From positions 190,244 to 254,243 of the forward strand of contig NZ_JAWHTE010000005.1 of assembly GCF_032586175.1 (NCBI RefSeq): a stretch of 64,000 nucleotides of DNA, given 5' to 3'. Shown piece after piece: positions 34,302 to 45,648 of this stretch. The DNA is from Ovoidimarina sediminis (lineage in GTDB: Bacteria > Pseudomonadota > Alphaproteobacteria > Rhodobacterales > Rhodobacteraceae). Position 1 is the stretch's first letter; each line of letters begins with the position of its first letter. Made by a program: the position numbers and the translations under genes. Under the pieces are notes generated by a model. The model worked only from the letters and a program-made list of their open reading frames with translations. It was not told the origin of the DNA and did not search any database.

Positions 34302-36590
34302 ATGAACAAGGTGATCACCGACGGGCTGAGTCTGATGCCACCTGAGTTTGCGGGCGGGCTTGATGTCTGGTCGAGCGAAGATGGCACCCCGGGATCGGCC
34401 ACCTATGACGGCGATCCGAATGCGGCCTTCGTACCGGCCGATCAGGATTTCGGCGGTGCGCTCGAACTGCTGAAGACCACAGCGACGCAGCGCCTGCGCT
34501 GGATGGGCGAGACGCCCGTTCTGCCCGGCTGCTATCTCAGGGTGCGGGCGCGGGTGAAGGCAATCTCGGGCAACCTTCCGTCGGTGAGGATCGCGGCCTG
34601 GCCGGGCGGCGCAGGCTCGGCATACGTGCCGGGGCTGGTCGAGACCGGGCCCACCGTGGCGCTTTCCGCCTATGGCGATATCGTCGAGGTATCTGCGATC
34701 CTGGGCACAGGTAATCGCACCGGCGTCGACATGCAGTGGAGCCCCGATGTGCTTTACGCTCATGTCGGACTCGATCTGACGGGAGCGACGGGCGGGGTGG
34801 TCCGGATCGATGATCTGGTGGTGGAAGATATCACTTCGGCCTTCCACCGCTCGATGATGGACTGGGTCGATGTGCGCGACTATGGCGCGGTGGGCGACGG
34901 TGTGACTGACGATCGCGCGGCCTTCGAGGCGGCCGACCTCGCGGCGGCAGGGCGCGACGTGCTGATCCCCGAAGGTATCTGGGCGCTCGGCTCCTCGATG
35001 ACCTTCGAGAATGCGGTGCGCTTCGAGGGCACCGTGGCCATGGCCGCGGGCGACCGGCTGATCCTGCGCCGGAATTTCGATCTGCCGAGTTATGCCGATG
35101 CGTTCGGCGACGAGGTGGAGGGGTTCCGTCGCGCATTCCAGGCGCTTCTCCACTTCTCGGATCACGAAAGCCTCGACCTTAAGGGTCGCCGGATCGAAAT
35201 CGACGCGCCGCTCGATATGGCCGCGATCGCCGGTGTCTCGACCTATGAGATCCGGCGCGTGATCCGGAACGGGCAGATCAACTGCCTCGCCTCGTCAAGC
35301 TGGGATGACGGGGTGCAAACCTCTGACGGCACCTATGACGCGGCAAGCCCGCTGACGCTGACGAATGTCACCAACGTGGCCAATATCGCCGTCGGCGCCC
35401 ATGTGACCGGTGTGGGGGTCGGGCGCGAAATTTACGTGACCGCGACGAATGTCGGAGCACAGACCGTGACGCTGTCGAAACCGCTCTACGGCCCCGCCGC
35501 AACCCAAAGCTACACCTTCACCCGCTACCGGTATGCGCTTGATTTCTCGGGCTTCACGGTGCTTTCGCGCTTACAGCTCGACGATATCGACATTGATTGC
35601 AACGGCGTGGCCTCCGGCGTCATGCTCGCCCCGTCGGGCAGCCAGATGCACCTGCGCGACTGCTGGATCACGAAGCCGAGGGATCGCGGCGTCACCTCGA
35701 TTGGCCAGGGCTGCCAGGGCCTGCAGATCGACCGCTGCAACATCATCTCGGACGAACAATCCACCGCCGCGCCCGACCGGGTGAGCGTCGGCCTGAACGT
35801 CAATGCCAATGACGCGAAGATCCGGGATTCGCGGTTCCAACGGCTCGGCACCTCGATGATCCTCGCCGGCACTGGCAACCTGATCGTGGGCAACCACTGG
35901 TTCCAGGGCGATACCGTGACAGATGGGCCCCGGGTGGCAGGCCTCGTTTTCACACAGCCCAACGTCAAGTCGGTTGTGACGGGCAATTACGTCGACAACG
36001 CCTTCATCGAGATGACGAACGAGCATGACGCGACGCCCGATTTCGACAACCAGTTCTCGTTCGGGGGCCTGACCGTCACCGGCAACATCTTCACCGCGAA
36101 CGATGCCGCCGCGTGGTTCTCCTTCCTCGTGATCACGCCCTACGGCAGCGGGCACTATCTTCAGGGGCTGTCGGTCACCGGCAACAGCTTCAAGGCGATC
36201 AACGGCGATATCGACAGGGTCGAGCGTGTCGATGCCTCCTTCGCCGCTCTCGACTATTCTCGCACGCGGAACGTAACTTTCGCGGGCAACACCTTCAACG
36301 GGATCGCGCAGAACACGATCAACCCCGTGACGCTGGAATTCGACCAACCCGGTGCCCTGCAGAACTGGCAGATTGATCCTTCGGCCTACCTCCCCTTCGG
36401 CGGTTGGGCACGGGAGGTGTCGGCGATGGTGACGGAAGGGCCCGTGCAAAGCGGTCTGGGCGCCGATGTCTCTGCCATGCCCTATGTCACCACGAATGAC
36501 GGTCCGGCGAAGAACCAGGTGCGGCTGACATGGCCCGAACCGGTGTCGGGCCGGGTGCATGTCACCAGCCGCACCGACCGGCCGATCTAG
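34302..36590 (+). CDS. Right-handed beta-helix protein (pectate-lyase-3 superfamily)
   Basis: 762 residues from ATG 34302. Residues 1-190 form an N-terminal jelly-roll-like part. VDVRDYGAVGDGVTDDRAAF near 198 is the classical start of the Pectate_lyase_3/GH28-related beta-helix. Many short turns with conserved Asn and Gly follow (GNLIVGNHWFQG, GLTVTGNIFTAND, NVTFAGNTFNG). No signal peptide is visible, so export would need another route. Such proteins in roseobacters resemble phage tailspike or polysaccharide lyases. No catalytic triad could be assigned, so enzymatic activity is open. Confidence 0.82.
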   Translation: MNKVITDGLSLMPPEFAGGLDVWSSEDGTPGSATYDGDPNAAFVPADQDFGGALELLKTTATQRLRWMGETPVLPGCYLRVRARVKAISGNLPSVRIAAWPGGAGSAYVPGLVETGPTVALSAYGDIVEVSAILGTGNRTGVDMQWSPDVLYAHVGLDLTGATGGVVRIDDLVVEDITSAFHRSMMDWVDVRDYGAVGDGVTDDRAAFEAADLAAAGRDVLIPEGIWALGSSMTFENAVRFEGTVAMAAGDRLILRRNFDLPSYADAFGDEVEGFRRAFQALLHFSDHESLDLKGRRIEIDAPLDMAAIAGVSTYEIRRVIRNGQINCLASSSWDDGVQTSDGTYDAASPLTLTNVTNVANIAVGAHVTGVGVGREIYVTATNVGAQTVTLSKPLYGPAATQSYTFTRYRYALDFSGFTVLSRLQLDDIDIDCNGVASGVMLAPSGSQMHLRDCWITKPRDRGVTSIGQGCQGLQIDRCNIISDEQSTAAPDRVSVGLNVNANDAKIRDSRFQRLGTSMILAGTGNLIVGNHWFQGDTVTDGPRVAGLVFTQPNVKSVVTGNYVDNAFIEMTNEHDATPDFDNQFSFGGLTVTGNIFTANDAAAWFSFLVITPYGSGHYLQGLSVTGNSFKAINGDIDRVERVDASFAALDYSRTRNVTFAGNTFNGIAQNTINPVTLEFDQPGALQNWQIDPSAYLPFGGWAREVSAMVTEGPVQSGLGADVSAMPYVTTNDGPAKNQVRLTWPEPVSGRVHVTSRTDRPI

Positions 36591-37075
36591 GGCAGAAGAT
36601 CACCTGGTGTGAGGATGAAGGCCTTGCCGAACCCGCCATTGAGATAGGCCCCCGTGGGCGCGAGACGGACGAAGCCGAAGTCGCCGAAGTCGATGTAAAG
36701 CTTCGCCTTTGGGTGCCGGTCGAGCCACATGTCCCTCAGAGCGGCGTGATCGGCACCCTCCCGCGCCACAAACCGCGCCTCCGCCTGAATCGTCAGGCGG
36801 GGGTGCGTCAGGGGATCGCCGCGTTCCCCGGGTTCACCCACCAGAAGCGAGCAGGCGGGGTGATCGCGAAGCGCCTTCGTGTGCTGCGACAGAACCGAGA
36901 TCAGCGTCACCGGGACACCCGCCTCATCGGTGCTCACCGCGATCCGGCTCACCATCGGCGCGCCGCCTTCCGCCTCGAGCACCCCGAGCGCGCCGAAGCG
37001 CGCCTCGGACAGCAGGTTCCGCGCCAACTCCCGTGCCTCGTCATCCGTGGGCCGTATCGGAGAGGGTTTTTCCAT
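36587..37075 (-). CDS. HugZ-like pyridoxamine 5'-phosphate oxidase-fold protein
   Basis: 162 residues. The split-barrel FMN/heme-binding domain is recognisable from ARFGALGVLEAEGGAPMVSR near 25 and PRLTIQAEARFV. The C-terminal FGDFGFVRLAPTGAYLNGGFGKA is typical of HugZ-type heme-utilisation proteins. It converges on the beta-helix gene with a 4-base overlap and is divergent from the UspA gene. Confidence 0.85.
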   Translation of the reverse strand: MEKPSPIRPTDDEARELARNLLSEARFGALGVLEAEGGAPMVSRIAVSTDEAGVPVTLISVLSQHTKALRDHPACSLLVGEPGERGDPLTHPRLTIQAEARFVAREGADHAALRDMWLDRHPKAKLYIDFGDFGFVRLAPTGAYLNGGFGKAFILTPGDLLP

Positions 37076-37165
37076 GCCACTACCTGTGCCTGTGATATGA
37101 TGCAGGTCAAGGTGCGGTCCGCGCCATTGCGCGATGATCCGACCGGAAGAAACGGAGGAAACGCG

Positions 37166-37567
37166 ATGTATAACAATGTTCTCGTCCCCGTGGCGCTCGA
37201 TCACGCGCCGACGGCGGAAGCGGCGCTCAAGGTGGCGCGACTGCTTGCCGGGACGGATGGCAAGATCAGTGCCCTGACAGTTGTGGAAGGCATTCCGCCC
37301 ATGGTGGCGAACGAATTGCCCGCCGGGATGCTGGAGCACCAGCGCGAGGCAACGATGGAAGCGCTGAAGGATCATGTGGGCGGTGATATCGAGGCCCATG
37401 TGGTCACCGGCCACGCCGCACGAACGATCCTCGATTTCGCCGAACGGATCGAGGCGGATTGCATCGTCATCGCCTCTCACGACCCGGGCATTCAGGATTA
37501 TTTCCTGGGGTCGACGGCGGCCCGCGTGGTGCGTCACGCCCATTGCGCCGTGCACGTGGTGCGCTAG
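37166..37567 (+). CDS. Universal stress protein, UspA family
   Basis: 133 residues. The start MYNNVLVPVALDH and the ATP-binding signature GSTAARVVRHAHCAVHVV at the end (G-x2-G-x9-G type, slightly degenerate) define an ATP-binding-type UspA. It is cytoplasmic and usually dimeric. GGAGGAAACGCG precedes ATG 37166. The long in-frame extension upstream from 36530 lies antisense to the HugZ gene and is not coding. Confidence 0.9.
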   Translation: MYNNVLVPVALDHAPTAEAALKVARLLAGTDGKISALTVVEGIPPMVANELPAGMLEHQREATMEALKDHVGGDIEAHVVTGHAARTILDFAERIEADCIVIASHDPGIQDYFLGSTAARVVRHAHCAVHVVR

Positions 37568-37608
37568 GCCCAACCGTGGCATGATGGGCGGCAAAGGGAG
37601 GAATGCCG

Positions 37609-37929
37609 ATGCCGCGTATCGTGTCCGGAGCCGAATTGCAGACCGTCATCACGACTTTCGAGATGACGCCGGGAACCTGTCAGGATCTTCTGGATGAACT
37701 GGCCGATGCCTACTCGAGCTTCATCTCGAAGCAACCCGGGTTCATCGCCGCCGCACTTCACGTGAACGACGCTCAGACGCGAATCGCGAATTACAGTCAG
37801 TGGGCGCGGCGGGAGGATTTTCTCGCCATGCTCCGCACCGAGGAGATGCGGGAAAGAAACCGCAGGTTGTCGAGCCTTTGCCGGAGTTTCGAGCCGGTGA
37901 TGTACGACGTGGTGGAAAGCTTCGACTGA
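37609..37929 (+). CDS. Antibiotic biosynthesis monooxygenase (ABM)-fold protein
   Basis: 106 residues from ATG 37609, with AGGGAGGA 7 bases upstream. The ABM ferredoxin-like fold is suggested by the middle block (SKQPGFIAAALHVNDAQTR, NYSQWARREDFLAML). It probably acts as a small dimeric cofactor-free oxygenase or a stress-related heme/quinol protein. The substrate is unknown. It follows the uspA-like gene by 41 bases and may be co-transcribed. Confidence 0.8.
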   Translation: MPRIVSGAELQTVITTFEMTPGTCQDLLDELADAYSSFISKQPGFIAAALHVNDAQTRIANYSQWARREDFLAMLRTEEMRERNRRLSSLCRSFEPVMYDVVESFD

Positions 37930-37939
37930 ATGCCGGGGC

Positions 37940-38629
37940 TCAGAATTCGCTCCAGAGCCCGATCTTCAGCCCCGTGACGTCGGAATTGTGAACACCGGCG
38001 ATCACGCTGGCTTCGATCCTCAGGCGTTCCGTCAGCCGCCGCACGGCCGAGGCCTGTAACCGCATGGTCGTAGGCGCACCGGGATAGTCGTCGGCCTGGA
38101 ACTGGCCGAAGATCATCCAGTCCTGCGAGGGCCTGAGGCCGATCGTGATATCGCCCTTCACCACCTCTTCGCCGCTCGCCCGTTCCCTGTACTGCAGGTC
38201 GAACGCCGCCCAGCCATCGCCCATCCGCGTCGAAAAGCCCCGGCCCGCGTGAAAGCCCATGGCAAGCACAGTCTCGCGCGCCGTTCGGGTGACGCGCTGC
38301 CCGGCCCCAAGGGAAAACGCCAGTTGCCGCCGGTCGTCTGACCCGGTGAGCGTGCGGCGCAGGAAAACAAGCGTCGTCTGGTCGTCGGTGGCCGTTACCA
38401 CATCGAACACCAGCGTCGTGCGCTCCGTCAGCCCGTATTCGCCATAGAGCGACGTTGTGGAACGTTCGGCATAGCGCCCCGTGCCGTTCGGATCGTTGAT
38501 CACCTCGCGAGAGGTCGAGACGAAGATGCTGCCTTCCTCCCGCGCCCAGGGTCCGGCCGCCGCGGGCAGGGTGACGCAGGCCGCAAGAATGGCGAGGAGT
38601 GGCAGGACAGGTGAAACGACAGGCAGCAT
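37940..38629 (-). CDS. Probable outer-membrane beta-barrel protein
   Basis: 229 residues with a signal peptide (LLAILAACVTLPAAAG). The mature part alternates short amphipathic strands (SIFVSTSREV, TTSLYGEYGL, RTTLVFDVVT, ADLQYRERA-like, RLRIEASVIAGVH) and ends in a terminal phenylalanine (IGLWSEF), the signal for BAM-mediated insertion. A small barrel of perhaps ten to twelve strands is predicted. No enzymatic or transport role can be assigned. Confidence 0.72.
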   Translation of the reverse strand: MLPVVSPVLPLLAILAACVTLPAAAGPWAREEGSIFVSTSREVINDPNGTGRYAERSTTSLYGEYGLTERTTLVFDVVTATDDQTTLVFLRRTLTGSDDRRQLAFSLGAGQRVTRTARETVLAMGFHAGRGFSTRMGDGWAAFDLQYRERASGEEVVKGDITIGLRPSQDWMIFGQFQADDYPGAPTTMRLQASAVRRLTERLRIEASVIAGVHNSDVTGLKIGLWSEF

Positions 38630-38704
38630 CGCCCTAACAGGCGCTTAACTGGTTAACCAATGCTTAAGGGCGGCCCCGGAAAATGCAGGAAATGGGGCGG
38701 GGCC

Positions 38705-39139
38705 TCAGGACAGGCGCGCCGTGGCGCAGCCCCGGAACCGCTCGACCTCGGGGGCGGCGCCCGCAAGCGATACCGTCACCCCGCTGTCCAGCACCAGCGC
38801 CGTCACCCGGCTGTTGTACTGCAACCCGTTCAAAACGTTCCCGAACCCGCTGTCATGGACAGAGAGCGTGCGGCCATCCTCCGACAGCCGGTGCCGGTCG
38901 GTCGAGATCGACAGCGCCCGCCCGCCTTCGAAGATCATCGCGAAAACGGGGGAGGCCGGCCAGGGCGCATCCCGCCGCACGTGGATCGCATATTCCGGAA
39001 CCGCCGGGTCATAGGTGACGTCGACCGCCACGCCGCCCTCGTCGTGGGACAGGCGGCACAGGGTGTCCTGCGTGAACTCCCAGGCCGCGGCGGGGCTGGC
39101 AAGGCCCAGAAGGGCAAGCGCTGCGAGGTATCGTTGCAT
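38705..39139 (-). CDS. Exported protein of unknown function
   Basis: 144 residues. The signal peptide MQRYLAALALLGLASPAAAW is followed by a soluble beta-rich domain with FTQDTLCRLSHDEGG near 22, FAMIFEGGRALSISTDRH near 67 and the C-terminal FRGCATARLS. Two cysteines could form a disulfide. I do not recognise a named family, although proteins of this shape are widespread in Rhodobacterales. Confidence 0.75.
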   Translation of the reverse strand: MQRYLAALALLGLASPAAAWEFTQDTLCRLSHDEGGVAVDVTYDPAVPEYAIHVRRDAPWPASPVFAMIFEGGRALSISTDRHRLSEDGRTLSVHDSGFGNVLNGLQYNSRVTALVLDSGVTVSLAGAAPEVERFRGCATARLS

Positions 39140-39180
39140 GATCGGAGATATAGCCGCCGGTCGCGCCCCGGCCAGCCCCC

Positions 39181-39570
39181 TCAGGGGCGCCGCGCCACGC
39201 AATCCACCTCCACCAGCGCACCCACCGCCAGCGCCGTCACCCCGATCGTGGTGCGCGCGGGCCGCCGGTCCTCTGGGAAATAGGCCTGGTAGGTGGCGTT
39301 GAAGGCGCCGTAGTCGCGCTCGAACTGGGTGAGATAGGCCCTGCACTGCACGACATGCGACAGATCGAGCCCCATCTCGCCCAGGACCAGCGCGAGGTTG
39401 TCCATCACCCGCCGCGTCTGCGCCTCGATCCCCTCCGGCAGGGGCGCATCGGGGGCGTCGGGATCGGTCGGCATCTGGCCGGTGAGGATCACCCAGCCAT
39501 CGGCCTCGACGGCATGGGAAAACGGCGCAACCGGGCGGGGGCCGTTCGTGAAGAGGTGGAAGTCGGGCAT
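39181..39570 (-). CDS. RidA family protein (YjgF/YER057c/UK114)
   Basis: 129 residues. It has the RidA core GWVILTGQMPTDP near 26, VMDNLALVLGEMGLDLSHVVQC and the C-terminal PARTTIGVTALAVGALVEVDCVA, which carries the conserved arginine (R of PART) that binds the enamine/imine carboxylate. It should deaminate reactive 2-aminoacrylate-type intermediates or act on related compounds. It is followed by the exported-protein gene. Confidence 0.92.
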   Translation of the reverse strand: MPDFHLFTNGPRPVAPFSHAVEADGWVILTGQMPTDPDAPDAPLPEGIEAQTRRVMDNLALVLGEMGLDLSHVVQCRAYLTQFERDYGAFNATYQAYFPEDRRPARTTIGVTALAVGALVEVDCVARRP

Positions 39571-39643
39571 GGCATGGGCTCCCCGGGGCTGTTCGCGCCC
39601 CGAGGGTAACCCATTGATCTGCGGCTGACTATCGCGTGTCGCG

Positions 39644-39931
39644 TCAGCTTCCGCCGTCCGTGCCGGGGGGCAGGGCCACGGCAAGCCGGTGAAGCGCATC
39701 GATCGATTTCCACCCGTTGTCGCCATCGCTCGTATAGACGATGTGAACCCGGTCGCCCGCGCCGAGATCGGCAGGCACCATAAGGTCCGAGGGCAGGGTC
39801 CAGACCGTCATGTCGGCCATGACGAGCACGTGATCCTTGCGGTCGAAGGCGAGGACATGGCCTTCGGTTTCATCGGCGAAGGCAGGGGCGGCAACCGTGA
39901 CAAGACAGGCCGCGACGAGAAGGGTCCGCAT
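39644..39931 (-). CDS. Small periplasmic protein (DUF1344-like)
   Basis: 95 residues. The signal peptide is MRTLLVAACLVTVAAPAFA, and the mature part (ETEGHVLAFDRKDHVLVMAD, TVWTLPSDLM, GDRVHIVYTSDGDNG) resembles DUF1344, a small OB-like beta fold. It is periplasmic. The remaining sequence up to about 40,160 holds no further gene. Confidence 0.65.
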   Translation of the reverse strand: MRTLLVAACLVTVAAPAFADETEGHVLAFDRKDHVLVMADMTVWTLPSDLMVPADLGAGDRVHIVYTSDGDNGWKSIDALHRLAVALPPGTDGGS

Positions 39932-40164
39932 ATGTGCGATTCCTTGGGGAGGATGGCGCTCTTGGCGCGACCTCCGCGCCTTGCAGCCGCCGGGCGGAGC
40001 CTCACGCCCGGATGGCGGGGAAGTGGGGTGGCGGAGGGGGCGTTGCAAGGGGGGAGGGGAGAAATATCTCCGCGCCGCGAATGCATGTCAGGAGCGGTTG
40101 CTCGAAGCAGCACACAATCCCCTGAACCAACGCGCTCAGGGGCGCATCGTTTGCGACTGACCGC

Positions 40165-40793
40165 TTACAGGATCGCCTGCGAACGCGCCCATTGGGCGAC
40201 GTGGGCCGCGTGGTCGGAATGCTCGCCCTCGGCTTTCTTTAGATACCCGGCGATTTCTCTGCCTGCGGCCTCGGTCTGCGCGGCCCGCATCAGGATGCAC
40301 GTTTTCAGTATCCCAAGTGGTGGTTCGAAAAAGAACATGCTCTTGAGGTATCGATTCGGCGGCTCCGGTTCACCGGTCGCTGCCAGGATATCGTCTCTCG
40401 ACCGGTATCTCGAGAGTGTGCGAAGGCCCTCATCAATTCCCCGCAGCACGTCGCTCAGCACGTCGCCCGTCACAGCGATTGGCCAGGCGTGATGGTAATT
40501 CACCGGACTGTTTGGACCGAGAGACAGGCGGATGCAGCAATCCGCGTCGATTACCCAGTCCTTTGGCACGCGATTACCGTCATAGAGAGACTTCTCGGGA
40601 ACATGCACGCCGAAATGCAGGTGAAAGCTGCCATGACCGATGCTGTAGGCCCCGATTTGGAGGAAACTAATCTGGTGCGTGATCCCGTCTTCGAAGCGGC
40701 GGTTGAAAGAGTTCCTCCGCTTCCTGAACCCAGCTTCCCTCAATAACGGCGCGAAGTGCGCGGCAATGGCTTTCATCTCTGGCCCGTAGGAGA

Positions 40794-40797
<4 letters not shown>
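40165..40797 (-). CDS. DUF4304 family protein
   Basis: 210 residues. It starts MISYGPEMKAIAAHFAPLLREAGFRKRRNSFNRRF, and FRKRRNSFNR is typical of DUF4304 domains, which are found in several immunity-type proteins of unknown function. ATG 40797 overlaps the uvrB stop (ATGA), so translation is likely coupled to uvrB. ATG 40776 would be an alternative. Slightly lower GC than neighbours suggests later acquisition. Confidence 0.7.
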
Positions 40798-43010
<2,213 letters not shown>

Positions 43011-43142
43011 CTAGATTTGTTCTCTTTTCGTCCCGGGTTCAACCCACGCTCCTGACAGAAGCTGTCAGTTGGAGTGTCCCTTCGCCGTGGCACCTTTAAT
43101 AAACCTCTTAATTAATTAACGCATCCGTTAAACACATGTCCC

Positions 43143-43481
43143 ATGTCCGACGACCGCCAGCTCGACCGTCTCTTCTCCGCCCTCGCGCATCCCGCGCGGC
43201 GGGCGATTCTGGCGCGGCTTGCGGCGGGCGAGGCGACGGTGAGCGAACTCGCCGCGCCGCTCGACATGAGCCTGCCGGCCGTGTCGCGCCACATCCGCGT
43301 GCTGCGCGGAGCCGGGCTGATCACCAGCGGGCGGTCGGCGCAGTTCCGGCCCTGCCGGCTCGAGCCCCACGCGCTCGCGACCGTCGCGGCCTGGACAGAC
43401 CAGTACCGCCACATCTGGCAGGCGCGGTTCGACGCCATGGAGGCGGTGATCAGGATATTGGGAGATGGCGATGACGGATGA
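43143..43481 (+). CDS. ArsR-family transcriptional regulator
   Basis: 112 residues. The winged helix is clear: LDRLFSALAHPARRAILARL and LSLPAVSRHIRVLRGAGL-type recognition helix (DMSLPAVSRHIRVL). No metal-binding cysteine pair is seen, which fits the ArsR subgroup paired with AHSA1/SRPBCC genes. It overlaps the next gene by 11 bases. Confidence 0.9.
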   Translation: MSDDRQLDRLFSALAHPARRAILARLAAGEATVSELAAPLDMSLPAVSRHIRVLRGAGLITSGRSAQFRPCRLEPHALATVAAWTDQYRHIWQARFDAMEAVIRILGDGDDG

Positions 43482-43956
43482 CAGCGGCGACTGGGTAAGG
43501 ATCACCCGCAGCTTCGCGGCCCCGATCGAGACGGTCTGGCGCACGTGGACGGAACCTGCACTTTTCCGCCAGTGGTATGGCCCGAAGGGTTTCACGGTGC
43601 CCGTGGCGGAGATGGATCTTCGCGTCGGCGGAACACGCCGGATCTGCATGGAGATGCAGGCGCCCGACCGGGTGATGCGGATGTGGTTCACCGGGGTCTA
43701 TACTGAGATCACGGCGCCCCGCCGCCTCGTCTACACCGAAGCGATGTGCGAGGAGGACGGCACCCTCATCGATCCGCAATCCATGGGGATGCCGGAGGGC
43801 ACGCCAGCGTTCACCGAAGTCACAGTCGACCTCGCGGAGGCGGGCGAGGGGACTGAGATGACGATGATCCACAAGGGCGTGCCCGCCGGAAGCCCGGGCG
43901 AGGGCGGCTGGAACGCGGCCTTCGACAATCTCGCCGAGGCGCTCGCTGGCGGGTGA
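43471..43956 (+). CDS. SRPBCC (AHSA1-like) protein
   Basis: 161 residues from ATG 43471, with GGGAG 6 bases upstream inside the arsR gene. The START/Bet v1-like fold is clear: ITRSFAAPIETVWRTWTEP near 12, RQWYGPKGFTVPVAEMDLRVGG, and the C-terminal GWNAAFDNLAEAL. These proteins bind hydrophobic ligands. Pairs of ArsR and AHSA1-like genes are common, the first probably controlling the second. Confidence 0.9.
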   Translation: MTDDSGDWVRITRSFAAPIETVWRTWTEPALFRQWYGPKGFTVPVAEMDLRVGGTRRICMEMQAPDRVMRMWFTGVYTEITAPRRLVYTEAMCEEDGTLIDPQSMGMPEGTPAFTEVTVDLAEAGEGTEMTMIHKGVPAGSPGEGGWNAAFDNLAEALAGG

Positions 43957-44038
43957 GGCGTAAGATGCCGCATGGCACTTGCGGCAGCGCCCCGCATTCG
44001 CGATAACGAAGCCGGTATCACGTCACCGAGGTCGCGCC

Positions 44039-44350
44039 ATGCCCGCACGTATCTATCGCCCGTCGAAGACCGCCATGTCCTCCGGCACGGCCCGCACCCG
44101 GCACTGGGTGCTGGAATACGCCTCCGACACGGCACGCGAAGTCGATCCGCTGATGGGCTGGACAAGCAACGCCGATACCCAATCCCAGGTGCGCCTGCGC
44201 TTCGCCACGAAAGAGGCGGCGCTTGAATACGCCAAGGAACACGGGATCGAGGCCACGGTGGTCGACCCCAAGACGCGCAAGCCCAACGTCCGCCCCCGCG
44301 GCTATGGCGAGAATTTCGCGACCGACCGCCGGGGCGCGTGGACGCATTGA
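44039..44350 (+). CDS. NADH dehydrogenase Fe-S protein 4-like (ETC complex I subunit, NDUFS4 family)
   Basis: 103 residues. The core ARIYRPSKTAMSSGTARTRHW, GWTSNADTQSQVRLRF and AALEYAKEHGIEATVV matches the accessory complex I subunit NDUFS4 that alphaproteobacteria share with mitochondria. It stabilises the NADH-oxidising arm. It is encoded apart from nuo genes, as usual. It overlaps the following GNAT gene. Confidence 0.93.
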   Translation: MPARIYRPSKTAMSSGTARTRHWVLEYASDTAREVDPLMGWTSNADTQSQVRLRFATKEAALEYAKEHGIEATVVDPKTRKPNVRPRGYGENFATDRRGAWTH

Positions 44351-44808
44351 GCCCCGCGATCCATCCGGCCGCGCCGGATGCGCCTGAGCTTGGCGATCTC
44401 TTCCAGCGCCACCTGACGCTGATGCGGGCGTCAAGCCCGGCCTGCAGCGTTCACGCGATGGAACCGGGCGATCTCGCCGCCGCCGGCGTGCGCTTCTTCG
44501 TGATCCGCGAGGGCGATACGACCCTGGCCATGGGCGCGCTCAAACATATCGGCCCGGGCCACGCGGAACTGAAATCCATGCATGTGGTCGAAGAGGCGCG
44601 GGGGCGGGGCCTTGCCCGCATGCTCTTGTGCCATCTGGTCGAGGTGGCCCACGCCGAGGGCCTCGCGCGCCTCAGCCTCGAAACCGGGGTGCAGCCGGCC
44701 TTCGCCCCCGCCCGCGCGCTCTACCTCTCCGAAGGGTTCGAGGAATGCGAACCCTTCGAAGGCTACGCCCCCGACCCGAACAGCGTCTTCATGACCCGTC
44801 TGCTCTGA
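44338..44808 (+). CDS. GNAT family N-acetyltransferase
   Basis: 156 residues from GTG 44338, or from TTG 44347 which overlaps the preceding stop. The acetyl-CoA loop VVEEARGRGLARMLL (R/Q-x2-G-x-G/A) is near 80, and LETGVQPAFAPARALYLSEGFEEC is the C-terminal GNAT motif. The substrate is unknown. It ends 49 bases before the tRNA-Arg gene that carries the mobile element and is the last chromosomal gene on this side. Confidence 0.9.
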   Translation: MDALSPAIHPAAPDAPELGDLFQRHLTLMRASSPACSVHAMEPGDLAAAGVRFFVIREGDTTLAMGALKHIGPGHAELKSMHVVEEARGRGLARMLLCHLVEVAHAEGLARLSLETGVQPAFAPARALYLSEGFEECEPFEGYAPDPNSVFMTRLL

Positions 44809-44857
44809 CAGAAGAGTTGACAAGCCGTGCCTCCCTGCGGTCTGAACGGGCCCAAGC

Positions 44858-44934
44858 GGTCCCATAGCTCAACTGGATAGAGCAGCTGACTTCTAATCAG
44901 CAGGTTCGGGGTTCGAGTCCTCGTGGGATCGCCA
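44858..44934 (+). tRNA. tRNA-Arg (anticodon TCT), element attachment site attL
   Basis: A full cloverleaf: acceptor GGTCCCA pairs with TGGGATC (one G-T wobble), D arm GCTC/GAGC, anticodon stem GCTGA/TCAGC around loop CTTCTAA with anticodon TCT, T arm CGGGG/CCTCG with TTCGAGT loop, and encoded CCA. Bases 44861-44934 recur exactly at 60200-60273. The intact gene reads into the element, so integration left a complete tRNA here. Confidence 0.96.
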
Positions 44935-45648
44935 GTTTTTTCAGAAAGTTAAGGCGATTCTTACTTGCCGCGGGATTAACGTGGTAGACACATGGTAGAC
45001 ATCCGGCGTCATTTCACGCTGTTTGCTGTGCATGAGCGTCAGTTGACCGTCTAACTGGACCTTGCATCTTTAAATTGTTCCTATAGCTTATAAATCAACC
45101 TCGGATTGTATACTCATGTGAATGACATCAATGCGATACACGGCAAATCATTGTGCGAAGATGGGGGTTGGCTCGCTCATTCCTAAAGGGGGGGGGCGTG
45201 GGCCACCGGGGGGGTATCCGGATGTATGAACATGGCCGCGAACACAGAAGTAGATTTTTTGATTTGTAGCCTTGGGTACTTCAGCCGCCGATCGGTTGCA
45301 TCGTAGTCTCAATGATGCCGCAGCCACTTTACATGAAATGAGCAGAAGCGATCCTTCACGCTTACCATCTCACCCCGAAGCAATCGAATGACTGCTTTTC
45401 TCGACAGACCAGTCACCTGACCGTTTTGCTCAGATGTCTCTTCGGAGCCCGAAGCGGTCTACTTACTGAGGACACAGAGATCACGATCTAACGCAAATCC
45501 CACGTGCGTCCTTAGGGTGATGTGCTCTTTCAATATCGGCGCGTGGTGAACGCCTGCGCATAGCTGATCGCCGCGAAACCTAAAGAGACTGATCTTGGGC
45601 GGTAACCGTGTAATACTGTCGCCTACACTTCCTGAAAGGAGCTCGTTG
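44935..45648. other. Gene-free left end of the element
   Basis: 714 bases without a convincing gene. They hold the TAGACA repeats (44983-45001), two G-rich runs around 45187-45217, and a degenerate intergenic repeat near 45410-45455 that is related to stretches near 46385 and 61365. The ribosome binding site AAAGGAGC of the first cargo gene lies at the end. Confidence 0.7.
44983..45001. repeat. Probable integrase arm sites, left end
   Basis: Two direct copies of GGTAGACA, at 44983-44990 and 44994-45001, 11 bases apart (one helical turn), about 50 bases inside the tRNA-Arg 3' end. The related motif occurs at 60102-60133 at the other end. Helical phasing and presence at both ends suggest arm-type binding sites for the element's integrase. 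Confidence 0.65.

Noticed and set aside
45187..45217. G-rich runs in the left end as a G-quadruplex or origin
   Set aside because: Only two long G runs are present, not the four evenly spaced tracts needed for a convincing intramolecular quadruplex, and nothing links them to replication.
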